Below are positions 54,814 to 63,925 of a stretch of DNA of 64,000 nucleotides, piece by piece. A program made the translations under genes and the position numbers. Position 1 is the stretch's first letter. Each line of letters starts with the position of its first letter. Origin of the DNA: an uncultured Bacteroidales bacterium (GTDB lineage: Bacteria > Bacteroidota > Bacteroidia > Bacteroidales > UBA932); NCBI GenBank assembly GCA_944322715.1, contig CALUPT010000002.1, positions 160,878 to 224,877 on the forward strand. The letters are read 5' to 3'. The notes under the pieces were generated by a model. That model saw nothing but the letters and a program-made list of their open reading frames with translations. It had not been told where the DNA came from and ran no database searches.

Positions 54814-56271
54814 ATGAAACGAAATATCACATATCTGCTTGCCATACTGACAGCCACGGCCATCTGCAGCAGCGGCTGCAGCAAATGGCTGGATGTACAG
54901 CCATACGATGAGATTGCAGAGGAAGACCTGCTCTCGACCGAGGATGGATTCAGGATGCTTCTCAACGGAATATACATCGAACTGAACGATGACATGCTCT
55001 ACGGAGGGGCGTTATCCGTGGAGATGATTGAACTGATGGGAGGGGCATACGCACTGGGGACGGATGACTCCGTATGGGGCAACTACAATGACATCGCATC
55101 GTACAGCTACGACACTGAATACTGGAGGACCAGGTTCAACGAGACATGGGACAAGGCCTACTCCCTTATTCTGGACTGCAACCAGCTGCTGTCTGCCATA
55201 GACTCGCGTAAAGGCATTTTCAGCGGGGACAATTACTATATAATAAAGGGAGAAGCTCTGGCATTGAGGGCAATGCTGCATTTCGACATGCTCCGTCTGT
55301 TCGGCCCGGTATATTCCCGCAACCCTGATGCGGACAGCATTCCATATTACACTGAATATGACGGAACGGCCCATGCCGTCCAACCTGCCTCTACAATCGC
55401 CGCAATGGTCCTGCAGGATCTGTCCGAAGCCCGTGTGCTGCTTTCCGTTGATCCGGTCCGCACCGAAGGGACCGGGCTGGATGGTCCTGGAGCTGGAGCC
55501 ACCGACACATTCCTCTATTACAGGAGTCTCAGGCTCAACTATTTTGCCGTTTCCGCCCTGCTTGCCAGGGTCAACCTGTGGACAGGGAACAGGACCGAAG
55601 CCTTCAAATATGCCATGGAAGTAATCCAGGCCGGCAATGATGGCATTTTCCCGTTTGTGGACAGGGCTTCGGTGAGCGGTTCCCCCGATGATCCGGACAG
55701 GATATTCTCCTCCGAAGTGATATTCGCACTGTCCCATTCCCAGAGAGCGACCCTGTTCGAGGACTACTTCGACCCGAGCAGGCTTCCGAACTACGTGTTC
55801 ACCATGGAAGGAGGGCTGTTCTCCAACTATATATACGGAGGAATAGGCACCGGCGGAAGCCTTTACGACTACCGGTATCTCGCCAACTGGAGGACTACGG
55901 GAGGAAACAGCTATTTCTACAAATACTCCGACATGGCAAACAGCGGAAACATCCGCAACACCATGATTCCCCTGATCAGGCTCGGAGAAATGTATCTTAT
56001 AGCAGCGGAAAGCCAGTCGGATGACATCGCCTCCGGACTCCAGTATGTCAACATACTGAGGGACAGCAGAGGCGTCGACCCGTTGCCATCCCTGACGGCA
56101 GATCTGCTGCAATACGAATACATAAGGGAACTGTACGGGGAAGGACAGCTGTTCTTCATGTACAAGAGAATGTTCACAAGGGTGCTGTTCTCCGGTACGG
56201 CAAGCGGAAATCCCGGTCCGTCGGATGAAATGTTCGTAGTCCCTCTCCCTCAATCAGAAACAGAAAACTGA
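54814..56271 (+). CDS. SusD/RagB-like surface lipoprotein
   Basis: Ligand-binding lid of the SusC transporter. 485 residues; signal and lipobox MKRNITYLLAILTATAICSSGC, then the conserved SKWLDVQPYDEIAEEDLLST start of SusD proteins, TPR-like helices (NQLLSAIDSR, GEALALRAMLHFDMLRLFGPVY, which is the family signature) and MIPLIRLGEMYLIAAES followed by NILRDSRGVD near the C-terminus. It starts one base after the SusC stop, so expression is coupled. Confidence 0.96.
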   Translation: MKRNITYLLAILTATAICSSGCSKWLDVQPYDEIAEEDLLSTEDGFRMLLNGIYIELNDDMLYGGALSVEMIELMGGAYALGTDDSVWGNYNDIASYSYDTEYWRTRFNETWDKAYSLILDCNQLLSAIDSRKGIFSGDNYYIIKGEALALRAMLHFDMLRLFGPVYSRNPDADSIPYYTEYDGTAHAVQPASTIAAMVLQDLSEARVLLSVDPVRTEGTGLDGPGAGATDTFLYYRSLRLNYFAVSALLARVNLWTGNRTEAFKYAMEVIQAGNDGIFPFVDRASVSGSPDDPDRIFSSEVIFALSHSQRATLFEDYFDPSRLPNYVFTMEGGLFSNYIYGGIGTGGSLYDYRYLANWRTTGGNSYFYKYSDMANSGNIRNTMIPLIRLGEMYLIAAESQSDDIASGLQYVNILRDSRGVDPLPSLTADLLQYEYIRELYGEGQLFFMYKRMFTRVLFSGTASGNPGPSDEMFVVPLPQSETEN

Positions 56272-56279
56272 CAGAATCC

Positions 56280-57038
56280 ATGAGACAGACACTTACATAC
56301 ATTGCGGTTATCCTGCTGACTCTGGCAGCTTCATCCTGCGAAGAACGCCACCCTGACAATTTCGGGGAGATATGTTCAGTCTATTTCAACAACAGGGTGC
56401 AGGGCAACGTACTGTGCGACACCACTGATGTCACCTTCGTATATGAGACCGGAGATGAAATGGAAATACCGGTGACAGTCCAGCTGCTGGGAAGAGCGGC
56501 GGATTATGACCGTCTGGTGGATATAACCGTATCCTCCGACAATGCCGGAGAGGGTACCGACTACAGACTGCCGGACAATGCCGTCCTGCCTGCCGGAGAA
56601 TACTCGTTCACCTACAATGTCACCGTCATCAACTCTCAGGCACTCCAGAACATGAAAAAGGAGATAATGCTCGAACTCCACCCCAACATACATTTCTCCC
56701 TGTCCATGACGGAACTCGAACAGACGACCGATACCGTCTCGACAGTCACCTACAGGATAATGTTCTCCGACATGTTCACATCCGCCCCTGCAGCATGGGA
56801 TGAAAATATCCTCGGGACATTTTCACAGACGAAGTTCGACCTCGTCTGCAAGGTACTGGACATCGATCCTGCCGATTTCAACGATGCGACAGTAATGACC
56901 CTGCCCCGCCAGCAGTACATACTCGATGAAATGACCCGATACATCGCCGCCGAGACCGAAAAAATGAACAACGGGGAGGATTTCGACAGGGACATTATAG
57001 ATCCGGAGACAGGCGGGCCGGTAAGATTCACGGAATAA
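56280..57038 (+). CDS. DUF4843-type lipoprotein
   Basis: 252 residues. Signal and lipobox MRQTLTYIAVILLTLAASSC; then a beta-rich region with IPVTVQLLGRAADYDRLVDI, AGEGTDYRLPDNAVLPAGEY and LELHPNIHF, the pattern of DUF4843 proteins that accompany SusC/SusD pairs and the PKD-like lipoprotein. Function of the family is unknown; probably a surface accessory protein. It is 8 bases after the SusD stop and 14 before the next gene. Confidence 0.75.
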   Translation: MRQTLTYIAVILLTLAASSCEERHPDNFGEICSVYFNNRVQGNVLCDTTDVTFVYETGDEMEIPVTVQLLGRAADYDRLVDITVSSDNAGEGTDYRLPDNAVLPAGEYSFTYNVTVINSQALQNMKKEIMLELHPNIHFSLSMTELEQTTDTVSTVTYRIMFSDMFTSAPAAWDENILGTFSQTKFDLVCKVLDIDPADFNDATVMTLPRQQYILDEMTRYIAAETEKMNNGEDFDRDIIDPETGGPVRFTE

Positions 57039-57052
57039 GGAAACGACTGCAA

Positions 57053-58663
57053 ATGAAAGTCATGGACATGACATACCACGGAAATACCAATTTCAGGACA
57101 GGGCTGCTGGCACTCACGGCAGCAATAATATCCGTATCCTGCGCCCGCGATCTCGGCAACTACTCATATCGCGAACTGGATGAGCCTGTCGTGGGAGGGA
57201 TAGCGGAAAGCTACGAGACACTCACAATGGATAATCTGAATATCATTGTCTCAATCGAGGGAGGCGCAGGAGAGGACAGCTATGACTACGAATGGAAGGT
57301 CATAGACCGGAACAACGACAATGAAGAGACCGTCATCGGAACTGAACGGGATCTGTCATATACAGTCGTCCTCTCTCCGGGAGCCTATTCCCTGTACTAC
57401 ACCCTCACCGAAAAGGAAAGCGGGCTGATGTGGCAGACGACATCCTCCCTTACTGTCAGTTCATCCATGTCGGAAGGCTGGATGGTGCTGTGCTCCGACA
57501 ACGGAGAGGCAAGGCTGGATTTCATATCGGAAGTCACCGGCAGGACATATACGGATATCCTCGAAAGCGGGATGGAGAATGGAATGCCGCGATACATGGG
57601 GCCGAGAAAAATACAATGGCTTTCAACGAATACGGACGAGTCCTCACCGTATTACCTGCTCACGGATGACGGGGCGACAAGACTCGGGAAAGACTCTTTC
57701 GAATGGAAGGAGGAATATTCCTTAGTCTATGAATCAGGCGCCGGGACCGACCTCAGGCCGCATTCCATAGTAAGTTCGGGTATCGGGAAAATGCTTGTCA
57801 GCGGGACAGATGCCCATTACTGCGAAATGCTCGGATTCAGCGGGTTGTACGGCTCTGCCATAAACGACGGATTTGAAGCGGCCCCGCAGATAGGGGCAAA
57901 TGTGCTTGCCACCCAAATCTATGCTGCCGTGTACCTGCTCTACGACATGACCGGGAAGAAATTCATGGCATACTGCCCGCTGCTGGACGACATAGGAGGA
58001 TACGGCACACTCCAGGAAATGGATGCCATGGGACAGATCGCGGAAGAACAGACGGCAGGAAAAGAAGGAAGCGAGGGAGTGGTGGAGACCGTCGCCTTCG
58101 AATATCCGGAAGGATATGACTATGTGTATATGGAAAACACCGGATATGACCCGGGAAACGCATATATGGGTGTCACCTACACCATTCTTGCCGATGGAGA
58201 CAGACGCTATGTCTACGGAATCCAGTGCGGAGACATGCTCACATACGCAGACTGCACGTTCGTCCTCGGCAAGGCGGCATACTGCGACATATCGGGATGC
58301 ACAGACATAACCGGCGGAGACAACCTCTATGCATTCAGTTCACTGCGCAGCTATATGTACCATGCCAGCGGGGGAAGAATATACAGGACGGACCTGTCGA
58401 AGTCCCCTGCCGTTTCAGAACTGCAGATCGAACTTCCGGGAGAAACAGTCACCTGCCTGAAATTCAACCTTTACAGGAATTCCGGAAACAGCAGGAAAAG
58501 CTATGACCTCATCGTCGGTTCGGAGACTGCAGATGGGAAAGGCATACTGAGAATCTATGAAGGCTACGACTCGGTCGGAGACTTTTCCGGTAAAGAACCG
58601 GTTGAGACGTACGATGGGTTCGCCACCATAGTCGATGCCTCCTACAAGGAAAGGACATACTGA
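57053..58663 (+). CDS. PKD-like family lipoprotein
   Basis: 536 residues. Lipobox region GLLALTAAIISVSC near residue 27; the sequence then begins ARDLGNYSYRELDEPVV, a hallmark of PKD-like lipoproteins next to DUF4843 genes. PKD-like Ig folds cover about 45-145 (YDYEWKVIDRNNDNEETVIG, SPGAYSLYYTLTEKESGLMW), and the remainder looks like a beta-propeller (SSSMSEGWMVLCSDNGEARLDFIS, ISSGIGKMLVSG-like repeats, GGDNLYAFSSLRSYMYH). A surface binding role in the SusC/SusD system is inferred. Start codon uncertain: ATG at 57053, 57062 or 57068. Confidence 0.75.
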   Translation: MKVMDMTYHGNTNFRTGLLALTAAIISVSCARDLGNYSYRELDEPVVGGIAESYETLTMDNLNIIVSIEGGAGEDSYDYEWKVIDRNNDNEETVIGTERDLSYTVVLSPGAYSLYYTLTEKESGLMWQTTSSLTVSSSMSEGWMVLCSDNGEARLDFISEVTGRTYTDILESGMENGMPRYMGPRKIQWLSTNTDESSPYYLLTDDGATRLGKDSFEWKEEYSLVYESGAGTDLRPHSIVSSGIGKMLVSGTDAHYCEMLGFSGLYGSAINDGFEAAPQIGANVLATQIYAAVYLLYDMTGKKFMAYCPLLDDIGGYGTLQEMDAMGQIAEEQTAGKEGSEGVVETVAFEYPEGYDYVYMENTGYDPGNAYMGVTYTILADGDRRYVYGIQCGDMLTYADCTFVLGKAAYCDISGCTDITGGDNLYAFSSLRSYMYHASGGRIYRTDLSKSPAVSELQIELPGETVTCLKFNLYRNSGNSRKSYDLIVGSETADGKGILRIYEGYDSVGDFSGKEPVETYDGFATIVDASYKERTY

Positions 58664-58681
58664 CTGGCAGCCGAGCGGGAC

Positions 58682-58803
58682 CTTACATTGTCATCCTGAA
58701 ACGGAATCTTACATAGTCAACCTGAACGGAGCCTTACATTGTCAACCTGAACGGAGCCTTACATTGTCAACCTGAACGGAGCCGCAGGCAAAGTGAAGGA
58801 TCT
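58682..58803 (+). repeat. Tandem 25-bp repeats ending in a palindromic repeat relic
   Basis: Four copies of CTTACATTGTCAACCTGAACGGAGC start at 58682 (diverged, 26 bases), 58708 (one change), 58733 and 58758 (identical). The array runs into CGCAGGCAAAGTGAAGGATCT, which with the last unit forms the reverse orientation of the interspersed palindromic family. It lies between the PKD-like and thioredoxin-like genes, so it is transcribed within the operon. There are no spacers, so it is not CRISPR. Confidence 0.85.
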
Positions 58804-58838
58804 GAAAAACGGAAAGGACAGAAAAACATAAAACCAAA

Positions 58839-60215
58839 ATGAAAGGAACAACCATCATACTGACAGCACTGGCAGCCCTGGCATGGACCGGCTGCACGGA
58901 GGCAGACGGCATCGGACTGACATTCAATGTCACGGATCCGGTCTCAAAGACTGTGGTCGTAGTCTGTCACACCGACATAAACGAAGTGCCCCTCGACAGC
59001 CTCGGACACGGCACATGCAAGATAGACGGAATCGATGCCGCATATATGCGCATATACTACGGACAGGAAATGAAACGCATCTACGCCGAAAACGGAGACA
59101 GGGCAACGATTTCGTTCACCGGCAATGACTTCAGCGGGTCATTCCGTTTCGAAGGGAAGAAAGCCCCTGCCGTAGAATATCTCAATACCATTGAACTGAC
59201 AGCCATGCCGGATGAAAGCTATGCCCTGCCGTTCGATGAATTCCTCAGCCGGACAAAAGAAAAGACAGATGAAGCGCTCGCTCTTCTGCATGCCCGCGAC
59301 CTCAAAGGGACAGGGGACTTCGTCAGAATGGAAGAAGGCAGGATCACATATTCCTACGGGACTCCGCTGCTGATGTATCCGATGGCACACCGGATCATGG
59401 CAAGAGACCCGCAGTATGTGCCGGATGAAAAATACTATGACGCCATCCGCGGATACTCCGTGGAAAACCCGCTGTATGCCGACATGGATGAATACCGGGA
59501 ATTCATGACCGAAAGCGCACACGTGCTGGACGAAGACAACCGCGATGTAATCGGCCTATATCCGAAACTCGTTGCGGAGATGAGGTACATCGCTGCCGGT
59601 TATACCGATGAAAAGGTCAGACAGACCCTTCTCCACCATATCGCCGCAACATATATCGACAACTTCGGGACAGACAATGTCCAGGACATGACCAACATAT
59701 ACCGCACATACGTCAGCGACCCCCGTCTCGTATCCGACTTCGATGCCAAATGTGACAAATGGGACAGGAAAAAGCCGGGGAAACAGTCACCGGACTTCAA
59801 GGCTGTCGGCATCGATGGCAGGGAATACTCCCTGGCCGACTTCAGGGGCAGATATCTCTACATCGACATCTGGGCGACATGGTGCCGGCCATGCCTGAGG
59901 GAACTGCCGCATCTGAAGAAACTTGAAACTGACTTTGCTGACAAGAATATAACATTCCTCGGACTTTCCATCGATTCCGACAAGGCAAAATGGGAGGATA
60001 AGGTACGCAGCGGAGAAATGACAGGAACCCAGCTCTATCTCGGAAACGAAAGCGATTTCCTGACCGCCTACGGCATAGCCGGTATCCCGCGGTTCATCCT
60101 GCTCGACATGGACGGGAAAATCATCAACCCCGAGATGACACGGCCCTCATCCCCGGATACGGCCGATTTCCTCTACACGCTTGAAGGGCTCTGCAAGATT
60201 CATAACGGAAAATGA
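58839..60215 (+). CDS. Thioredoxin-like (TlpA/AhpC-TSA) lipoprotein
   Basis: 458 residues. Lipobox MKGTTIILTALAALAWTGC; an N-terminal beta domain similar to DUF4369-type modules (about 25-130), a helical middle, and a C-terminal thioredoxin fold (about 315-455) with PDFKAVGIDGREYSLADFRG, WATWCRPCLRELPHLKKLE (active CxxC) and the cis-Pro loop GIAGIPRFILLD. Predicted thiol-disulfide oxidoreductase on the outer membrane or in the periplasm. It is the fifth gene of the SusC/SusD unit; such a redox lipoprotein hints that the cargo is a peptide or metal complex rather than a glycan, but this is inference. Confidence 0.88.
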   Translation: MKGTTIILTALAALAWTGCTEADGIGLTFNVTDPVSKTVVVVCHTDINEVPLDSLGHGTCKIDGIDAAYMRIYYGQEMKRIYAENGDRATISFTGNDFSGSFRFEGKKAPAVEYLNTIELTAMPDESYALPFDEFLSRTKEKTDEALALLHARDLKGTGDFVRMEEGRITYSYGTPLLMYPMAHRIMARDPQYVPDEKYYDAIRGYSVENPLYADMDEYREFMTESAHVLDEDNRDVIGLYPKLVAEMRYIAAGYTDEKVRQTLLHHIAATYIDNFGTDNVQDMTNIYRTYVSDPRLVSDFDAKCDKWDRKKPGKQSPDFKAVGIDGREYSLADFRGRYLYIDIWATWCRPCLRELPHLKKLETDFADKNITFLGLSIDSDKAKWEDKVRSGEMTGTQLYLGNESDFLTAYGIAGIPRFILLDMDGKIINPEMTRPSSPDTADFLYTLEGLCKIHNGK

Positions 60216-61498
60216 AAAAGACAGAATACATAATCCTGAGTATCATCCTGCTATGTTTCATGTCCTGCGAAAAGGACAGGACGGGAAACGCAGACTGGAC
60301 GGATGAGACCCTTTCCGAAATCAGATTCCCCTCCGGAAACACATTCTCCAAAGGGGAAGATGTCATCATCATCTGCAACGGACTTTCTCCCGATGACAGT
60401 TTCTATCTTGTGTCTCCCGGAGGACAGCAGACTGTCATTGAAGAAGTGACGGTCACTGCATCAGGCATATTCTTCACGGCAAATGTCCCTGCAGGAAACT
60501 ATACGGTTGTGGTGGAACATGGAGGAGAACGGCGCGAACTCGGCGCCATCACTGTCACTGTCGCGACTATCAATGTGACCATCAGCCATGTCCCTTCCTA
60601 CTGTCTTCCCGGAGACGCTTTCACCGTATCGGGAGTAGGATTCGACGGCTCTGCCGTTCTCGTGCTGGAAGATGCCGATGGCAACCGCACTCCGCTCGAC
60701 ACTGAATCATCCGCAAATGAACTGTCGGCCGAAATCCCTGAAAATGCCCCGCGAGGGAAACTGAACCTGCTCATCGTACAGGACGATGGAGAACAGACCA
60801 TCAGCAGGGCATTCTTCGTGACCTCCCGCAAATGGCTGACAGCCATCAGATATACCATCGGTGCGGGGATGGCATCATACGAACACGAATATGACATCCA
60901 CGTCACACGTTCGGATGATGGCATGGTCACCGCCTGCACCGAATACGCCATGACTGTGCAGCCGGGAAGCGATGGAGAACTCGGGGAATACACTGTCTAC
61001 GGTTTCGATCCGGTATCGGATGAATACGGCTATACGGATTTCGAACTCAAAGTGCGCGACAGCAGGATACTGGAAGCCGTTTTCGAGACCGCCCAGGGAG
61101 GAATCGAAGACTATTACGGTTTCGGATGGGAATACAGCGACGGATACCTCTCATACGCAGTCGGGACAGGAACAAGTTACTCTACGATATTTCTCGAAAC
61201 GGTAGACGGGAACATTTCGCTCGCGGAATTCTATATAGACTGCGCATACGATGACCCGTCCCTTGCGAACAATCCTTTTGCGGCGGACTTCACCTTGGGA
61301 ATCCTGGCAGCAGACAACGAAATCCTGCGCATGGCGCAGGTGCTCGGGCTTGCCGGCAAGGCATCCGCCAACCTGCCATCATCGATAGACGGCACTGAGG
61401 TATCATACTCCTGCGATGAGGAAGGATACGTGACAAGGGCGTCATATACGGACCCTTATACCTCTTTTCCAACCATTATTGAATATACATACGAATAA
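60212..61498 (+). CDS. Lipoprotein with IPT/TIG-like domains, function unknown
   Basis: 428 residues. Lipobox MKKTEYIILSIILLCFMSC. Two Ig-like IPT/TIG modules: about 33-120 (SGNTFSKGEDVIIICNGLSPDDSFYLVSP, VPAGNYTVVVEHG) and 120-210 (SYCLPGDAFTVSGVGFDGSAVLVL, IPENAPRGKLNLLIV). The C-terminal half (YTIGAGMASYEHEYDIHVTR... to residue 428) is beta-rich with repeating aromatic strands and no recognised domain. The ATG overlaps the stop of the thioredoxin-like gene (ATGA). Probably a surface accessory of the SusC/SusD system. Confidence 0.7.
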   Translation: MKKTEYIILSIILLCFMSCEKDRTGNADWTDETLSEIRFPSGNTFSKGEDVIIICNGLSPDDSFYLVSPGGQQTVIEEVTVTASGIFFTANVPAGNYTVVVEHGGERRELGAITVTVATINVTISHVPSYCLPGDAFTVSGVGFDGSAVLVLEDADGNRTPLDTESSANELSAEIPENAPRGKLNLLIVQDDGEQTISRAFFVTSRKWLTAIRYTIGAGMASYEHEYDIHVTRSDDGMVTACTEYAMTVQPGSDGELGEYTVYGFDPVSDEYGYTDFELKVRDSRILEAVFETAQGGIEDYYGFGWEYSDGYLSYAVGTGTSYSTIFLETVDGNISLAEFYIDCAYDDPSLANNPFAADFTLGILAADNEILRMAQVLGLAGKASANLPSSIDGTEVSYSCDEEGYVTRASYTDPYTSFPTIIEYTYE

Positions 61499-61545
61499 AT
61501 GAAACATTCAACACCTTTTGTTTAACTAATTAAATCAATTACACT

Positions 61546-62082
61546 ATGAAAACAAAATTGTTCATGGCGGCTGCCATTGCAGCATGCTTCGGTCTCATGA
61601 CTGCTGTCACAAGTTGTGAAGGGACTGATCCGGAAAACACCGACCAGACGGAACAGGGCGGAGAGCAGGGCGGCCCGACTACAGACCCTGATGACGAAGG
61701 CGGAGAACCCGTAGCAGAAGCATCCATCTACAAGCAGTGGGTAGGAACAGGCGATATTGCTGGCGAAGATGGGAAAATACTCTTTGACTTCACAGACAAG
61801 ACTACTTTACAGATAGCAGTAATGACAGACTCCTATAAAGAAATGCTGGAGATGTATGAAATTGAATTCAATGAAGATACTGATTTTTATCCAATGGATG
61901 CCATTTCAAATGTCAGTGTTGATGAAGAGGCCGGGCTCATATCCGGTACCGGCGGGTTCGGAATAAATTCTGTTCAATATAAAGATTTGACAGCGAAAAC
62001 TGTATCAATCACTTATGGAAAATCGACATATTCATGTTCAGCTGCAGAAACGACTATGAATATAATAGATATGGGAATGTAA
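61546..62082 (+). CDS. Small lipoprotein, function unknown
   Basis: 178 residues. Lipobox MKTKLFMAAAIAACFGLMTAVTSC, an acidic Gly/Glu/Thr-rich linker (EGTDPENTDQTEQGGEQGG...), then one small beta domain from about residue 62 (IYKQWVGTGDIAGEDGKILFDF, LISGTGGFGINSVQYKDL). From about 61780 the base composition is visibly richer in A and T than in its neighbours. The layout (linker plus lipocalin-like barrel of about 115 residues) resembles small Bacteroidota surface lipoproteins. No specific match. Confidence 0.65.
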   Translation: MKTKLFMAAAIAACFGLMTAVTSCEGTDPENTDQTEQGGEQGGPTTDPDDEGGEPVAEASIYKQWVGTGDIAGEDGKILFDFTDKTTLQIAVMTDSYKEMLEMYEIEFNEDTDFYPMDAISNVSVDEEAGLISGTGGFGINSVQYKDLTAKTVSITYGKSTYSCSAAETTMNIIDMGM

Positions 62083-62130
62083 TGTCACACTTATCAATCT
62101 TGTAAAATTCAAACATTTTCAAAACAATAT

Positions 62131-62171
62131 TGTCATTTTGAGGTGAGCCGCAAGGCGGAACCGAAAAATCT
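62131..62171. repeat. Diverged interspersed palindromic repeat
   Basis: GTCATTTTGAGGTGAGCCGC followed by AAGGCGGAACCGAAAAATCTG. The outer parts (GTCATTTTGAG, CGAAAAATCTG) match the family in reverse orientation, and the middle has an expanded GCCGCAAGGCGG hairpin. Confidence 0.6.
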
Positions 62172-62199
62172 GCGGCACAGAGCCGCAACGCATTGCCAG

Positions 62200-62231
62200 G
62201 GACGGTCCGGAACGGGCCGTCCTTTGTATTT
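62200..62231 (+). terminator. Stem-loop terminator upstream of the nuclease gene
   Basis: GGACGGTCC-GGAAC-GGGCCGTCC (one G-T pair) followed by TTTGTATTT. It would end transcripts of the lipoprotein gene at 61546-62082 and the operon before it. Confidence 0.7.
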
Positions 62232-62246
62232 CCGGCAAAAGAAGAC

Positions 62247-62254
62247 TATATTTG
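62247..62254 (+). promoter_or_regulatory. -7 promoter element of the nuclease gene
   Basis: TATATTTG, an exact TAnnTTTG, 41 bases before the ATG at 62296. Confidence 0.6.
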
Positions 62255-62295
62255 TGTCCGGCAAACAGAAACAAACCCATACAAAAACAACACAA

Positions 62296-63282
62296 ATGAA
62301 ATTCCGCTATATCCTCGCTGCATTTGCAGCATTTTCGCTCATATCAGGCTGCGATGATTCGCTTATGGATCCGGACAGGAATGGCCAGACTGACGGCCGG
62401 GAAGAATCCGGCAACGGAGAAAACGGATCGGGAGTGGAGGAGAATCCCGAAGAAAAATACGGTTGGTTCGAGCTCCCGGCAATCCCTGATGAGGATGGCG
62501 ACAGGATAGATGACAATGACCCGACACTGTACTACGCCTATCACATCTGTGCAGGAGGGGAAAAGGATGACAAGGGCAGGAAAGCCCGCAACTATACCGT
62601 ATGTTACAGTGCGGAACACCATTGTCCCGTATGGGTGGCGGCTCCGAGACACGCAATGTACGAGGAAAAGAATACAGAGCGTACCGATGCCTACGGAAAG
62701 GACCCGGACATACCGGCAGACATCCAGTACCACTCGAAAAGTACAGGAGATGGCTGCAACAAGGGTCACATGCTCGGTTCCAGGGAAAGACTTTCATCAA
62801 AAGCCACCAACAGACAGGTATTCTACTACACAAACATTGCCCCGCAGCTTTCTTCGACATTCAACACCGGAGGTGGGGCATGGAACAATCTTGAAGACCA
62901 TATAGATGGTCTTGTCTGCCGTGATACGCTCTACGAGGTGGTCGGATGCCATTTCGACAAATTCACCGATGCGTACGGCAAGAGTACGGACCCTGTCACC
63001 ATCAGCTTCGGAGGCAGGAATGACGTATCCAGACCGACCATGTTCTACTATGCCCTGCTAAGGACAAAATCCGGCAACCTGAACAAGCCGGTCTCCCAAT
63101 GTACGGCAGATGAACTTCAATGCGTGGCTTTCTGCATCAGACACACCATGGAAAAAGGTCATGAGCCTCAGGCTAAGGACATGATTTCAATAACGGATCT
63201 TGAAAAACTGACAGGCTTCAGTTACTTCACCAACGTACCGAATGCGCCCAAGGACAGGTTCGACCCTTCCGACTGGTTGTAA
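62296..63282 (+). CDS. DNA/RNA non-specific endonuclease (NUC1 type), lipoprotein
   Basis: Secreted nuclease that degrades DNA and RNA for nutrient or phosphate gain. 328 residues from MKFRYILAAFAAFSLISGC (lipobox). The acidic, Gly-rich linker SGNGENGSGVEENPEE precedes the domain. The active site reads GDGCNKGHMLGSRERL, where the usual DRGH is NKGH (general-base His kept), followed by the metal region FYYTNIAPQLSSTFNTGGGAWNNLED. The longer open frame to 62143 crosses the terminator and promoter and is rejected. Single-gene unit. Confidence 0.92.
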   Translation: MKFRYILAAFAAFSLISGCDDSLMDPDRNGQTDGREESGNGENGSGVEENPEEKYGWFELPAIPDEDGDRIDDNDPTLYYAYHICAGGEKDDKGRKARNYTVCYSAEHHCPVWVAAPRHAMYEEKNTERTDAYGKDPDIPADIQYHSKSTGDGCNKGHMLGSRERLSSKATNRQVFYYTNIAPQLSSTFNTGGGAWNNLEDHIDGLVCRDTLYEVVGCHFDKFTDAYGKSTDPVTISFGGRNDVSRPTMFYYALLRTKSGNLNKPVSQCTADELQCVAFCIRHTMEKGHEPQAKDMISITDLEKLTGFSYFTNVPNAPKDRFDPSDWL

Positions 63283-63336
63283 TTCACAATCAATCCATAC
63301 AAGCGGTGAAGACAGGACGAACGGTTTCCAAAAGAT

Positions 63337-63912
63337 ATGAAAAGACTGATATACATAGATGCGACAATGAGGGAAGAGTCCAGAACAAGAAGGATTGCCG
63401 GCCCCCTTGTCGAGGAACTTGGCAGGAGATATGAAATCGAGACGATAAGGCTCGATGGAGCGGGATTTCCGGTCGTAGGCAGCGAAATACTGAAAAAGAG
63501 GGACAGAGGCTGCGTTCCGGAAAAATATGCGGAAATGGCAAGAAGGATAGCTGCAGCCGACAGGATCGTGATTGCCGCACCGTTCTGGGACATGAGCTTT
63601 CCTGCAGCCCTCAAGGTGTTCTTCGAGAACATGTCGCTTTTCCATATCACATTCGACAGCGACAATACCCATTGCTACGGTCTGTGCAAATGCAGCAAAG
63701 TGCTATACATAACGACACGCGGCATGGACATACACACCGGAGATCCGCTGGAACAGGCAACCCCGTATATCAGTGCGCTGAGCCGCCTCTGGGGATTGGG
63801 GGATCTTTATGTCGTGTCTGCGGAGAACATGGACTACAGCACTCCGGAAGAAATCGAAAGGAAAATCGAAACAGCCGTTACCGAAGGTCTCGCTATCTGT
63901 TCGACATTCTGA
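63337..63912 (+). CDS. FMN-dependent NADH-azoreductase-like flavodoxin-fold protein
   Basis: 191 residues. MKRLIYIDATMREESRTRRIA gives the FMN phosphate loop in the flavodoxin-like fold, AADRIVIAAPFWDMSFPAALKVFFENM is the typical NQO/AzoR segment and LYITTRGMDIHTGD a second flavin-contact region. Reduces quinones or azo compounds using NAD(P)H; physiological substrate unknown. It follows the nuclease gene by 54 bases with no promoter seen. Confidence 0.88.
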   Translation: MKRLIYIDATMREESRTRRIAGPLVEELGRRYEIETIRLDGAGFPVVGSEILKKRDRGCVPEKYAEMARRIAAADRIVIAAPFWDMSFPAALKVFFENMSLFHITFDSDNTHCYGLCKCSKVLYITTRGMDIHTGDPLEQATPYISALSRLWGLGDLYVVSAENMDYSTPEEIERKIETAVTEGLAICSTF

Positions 63913-63925
63913 CAACCCGGGTGCA

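Noticed and set aside
58682..58782. Possible CRISPR
   Set aside because: Head-to-tail units with no spacers and no cas genes.
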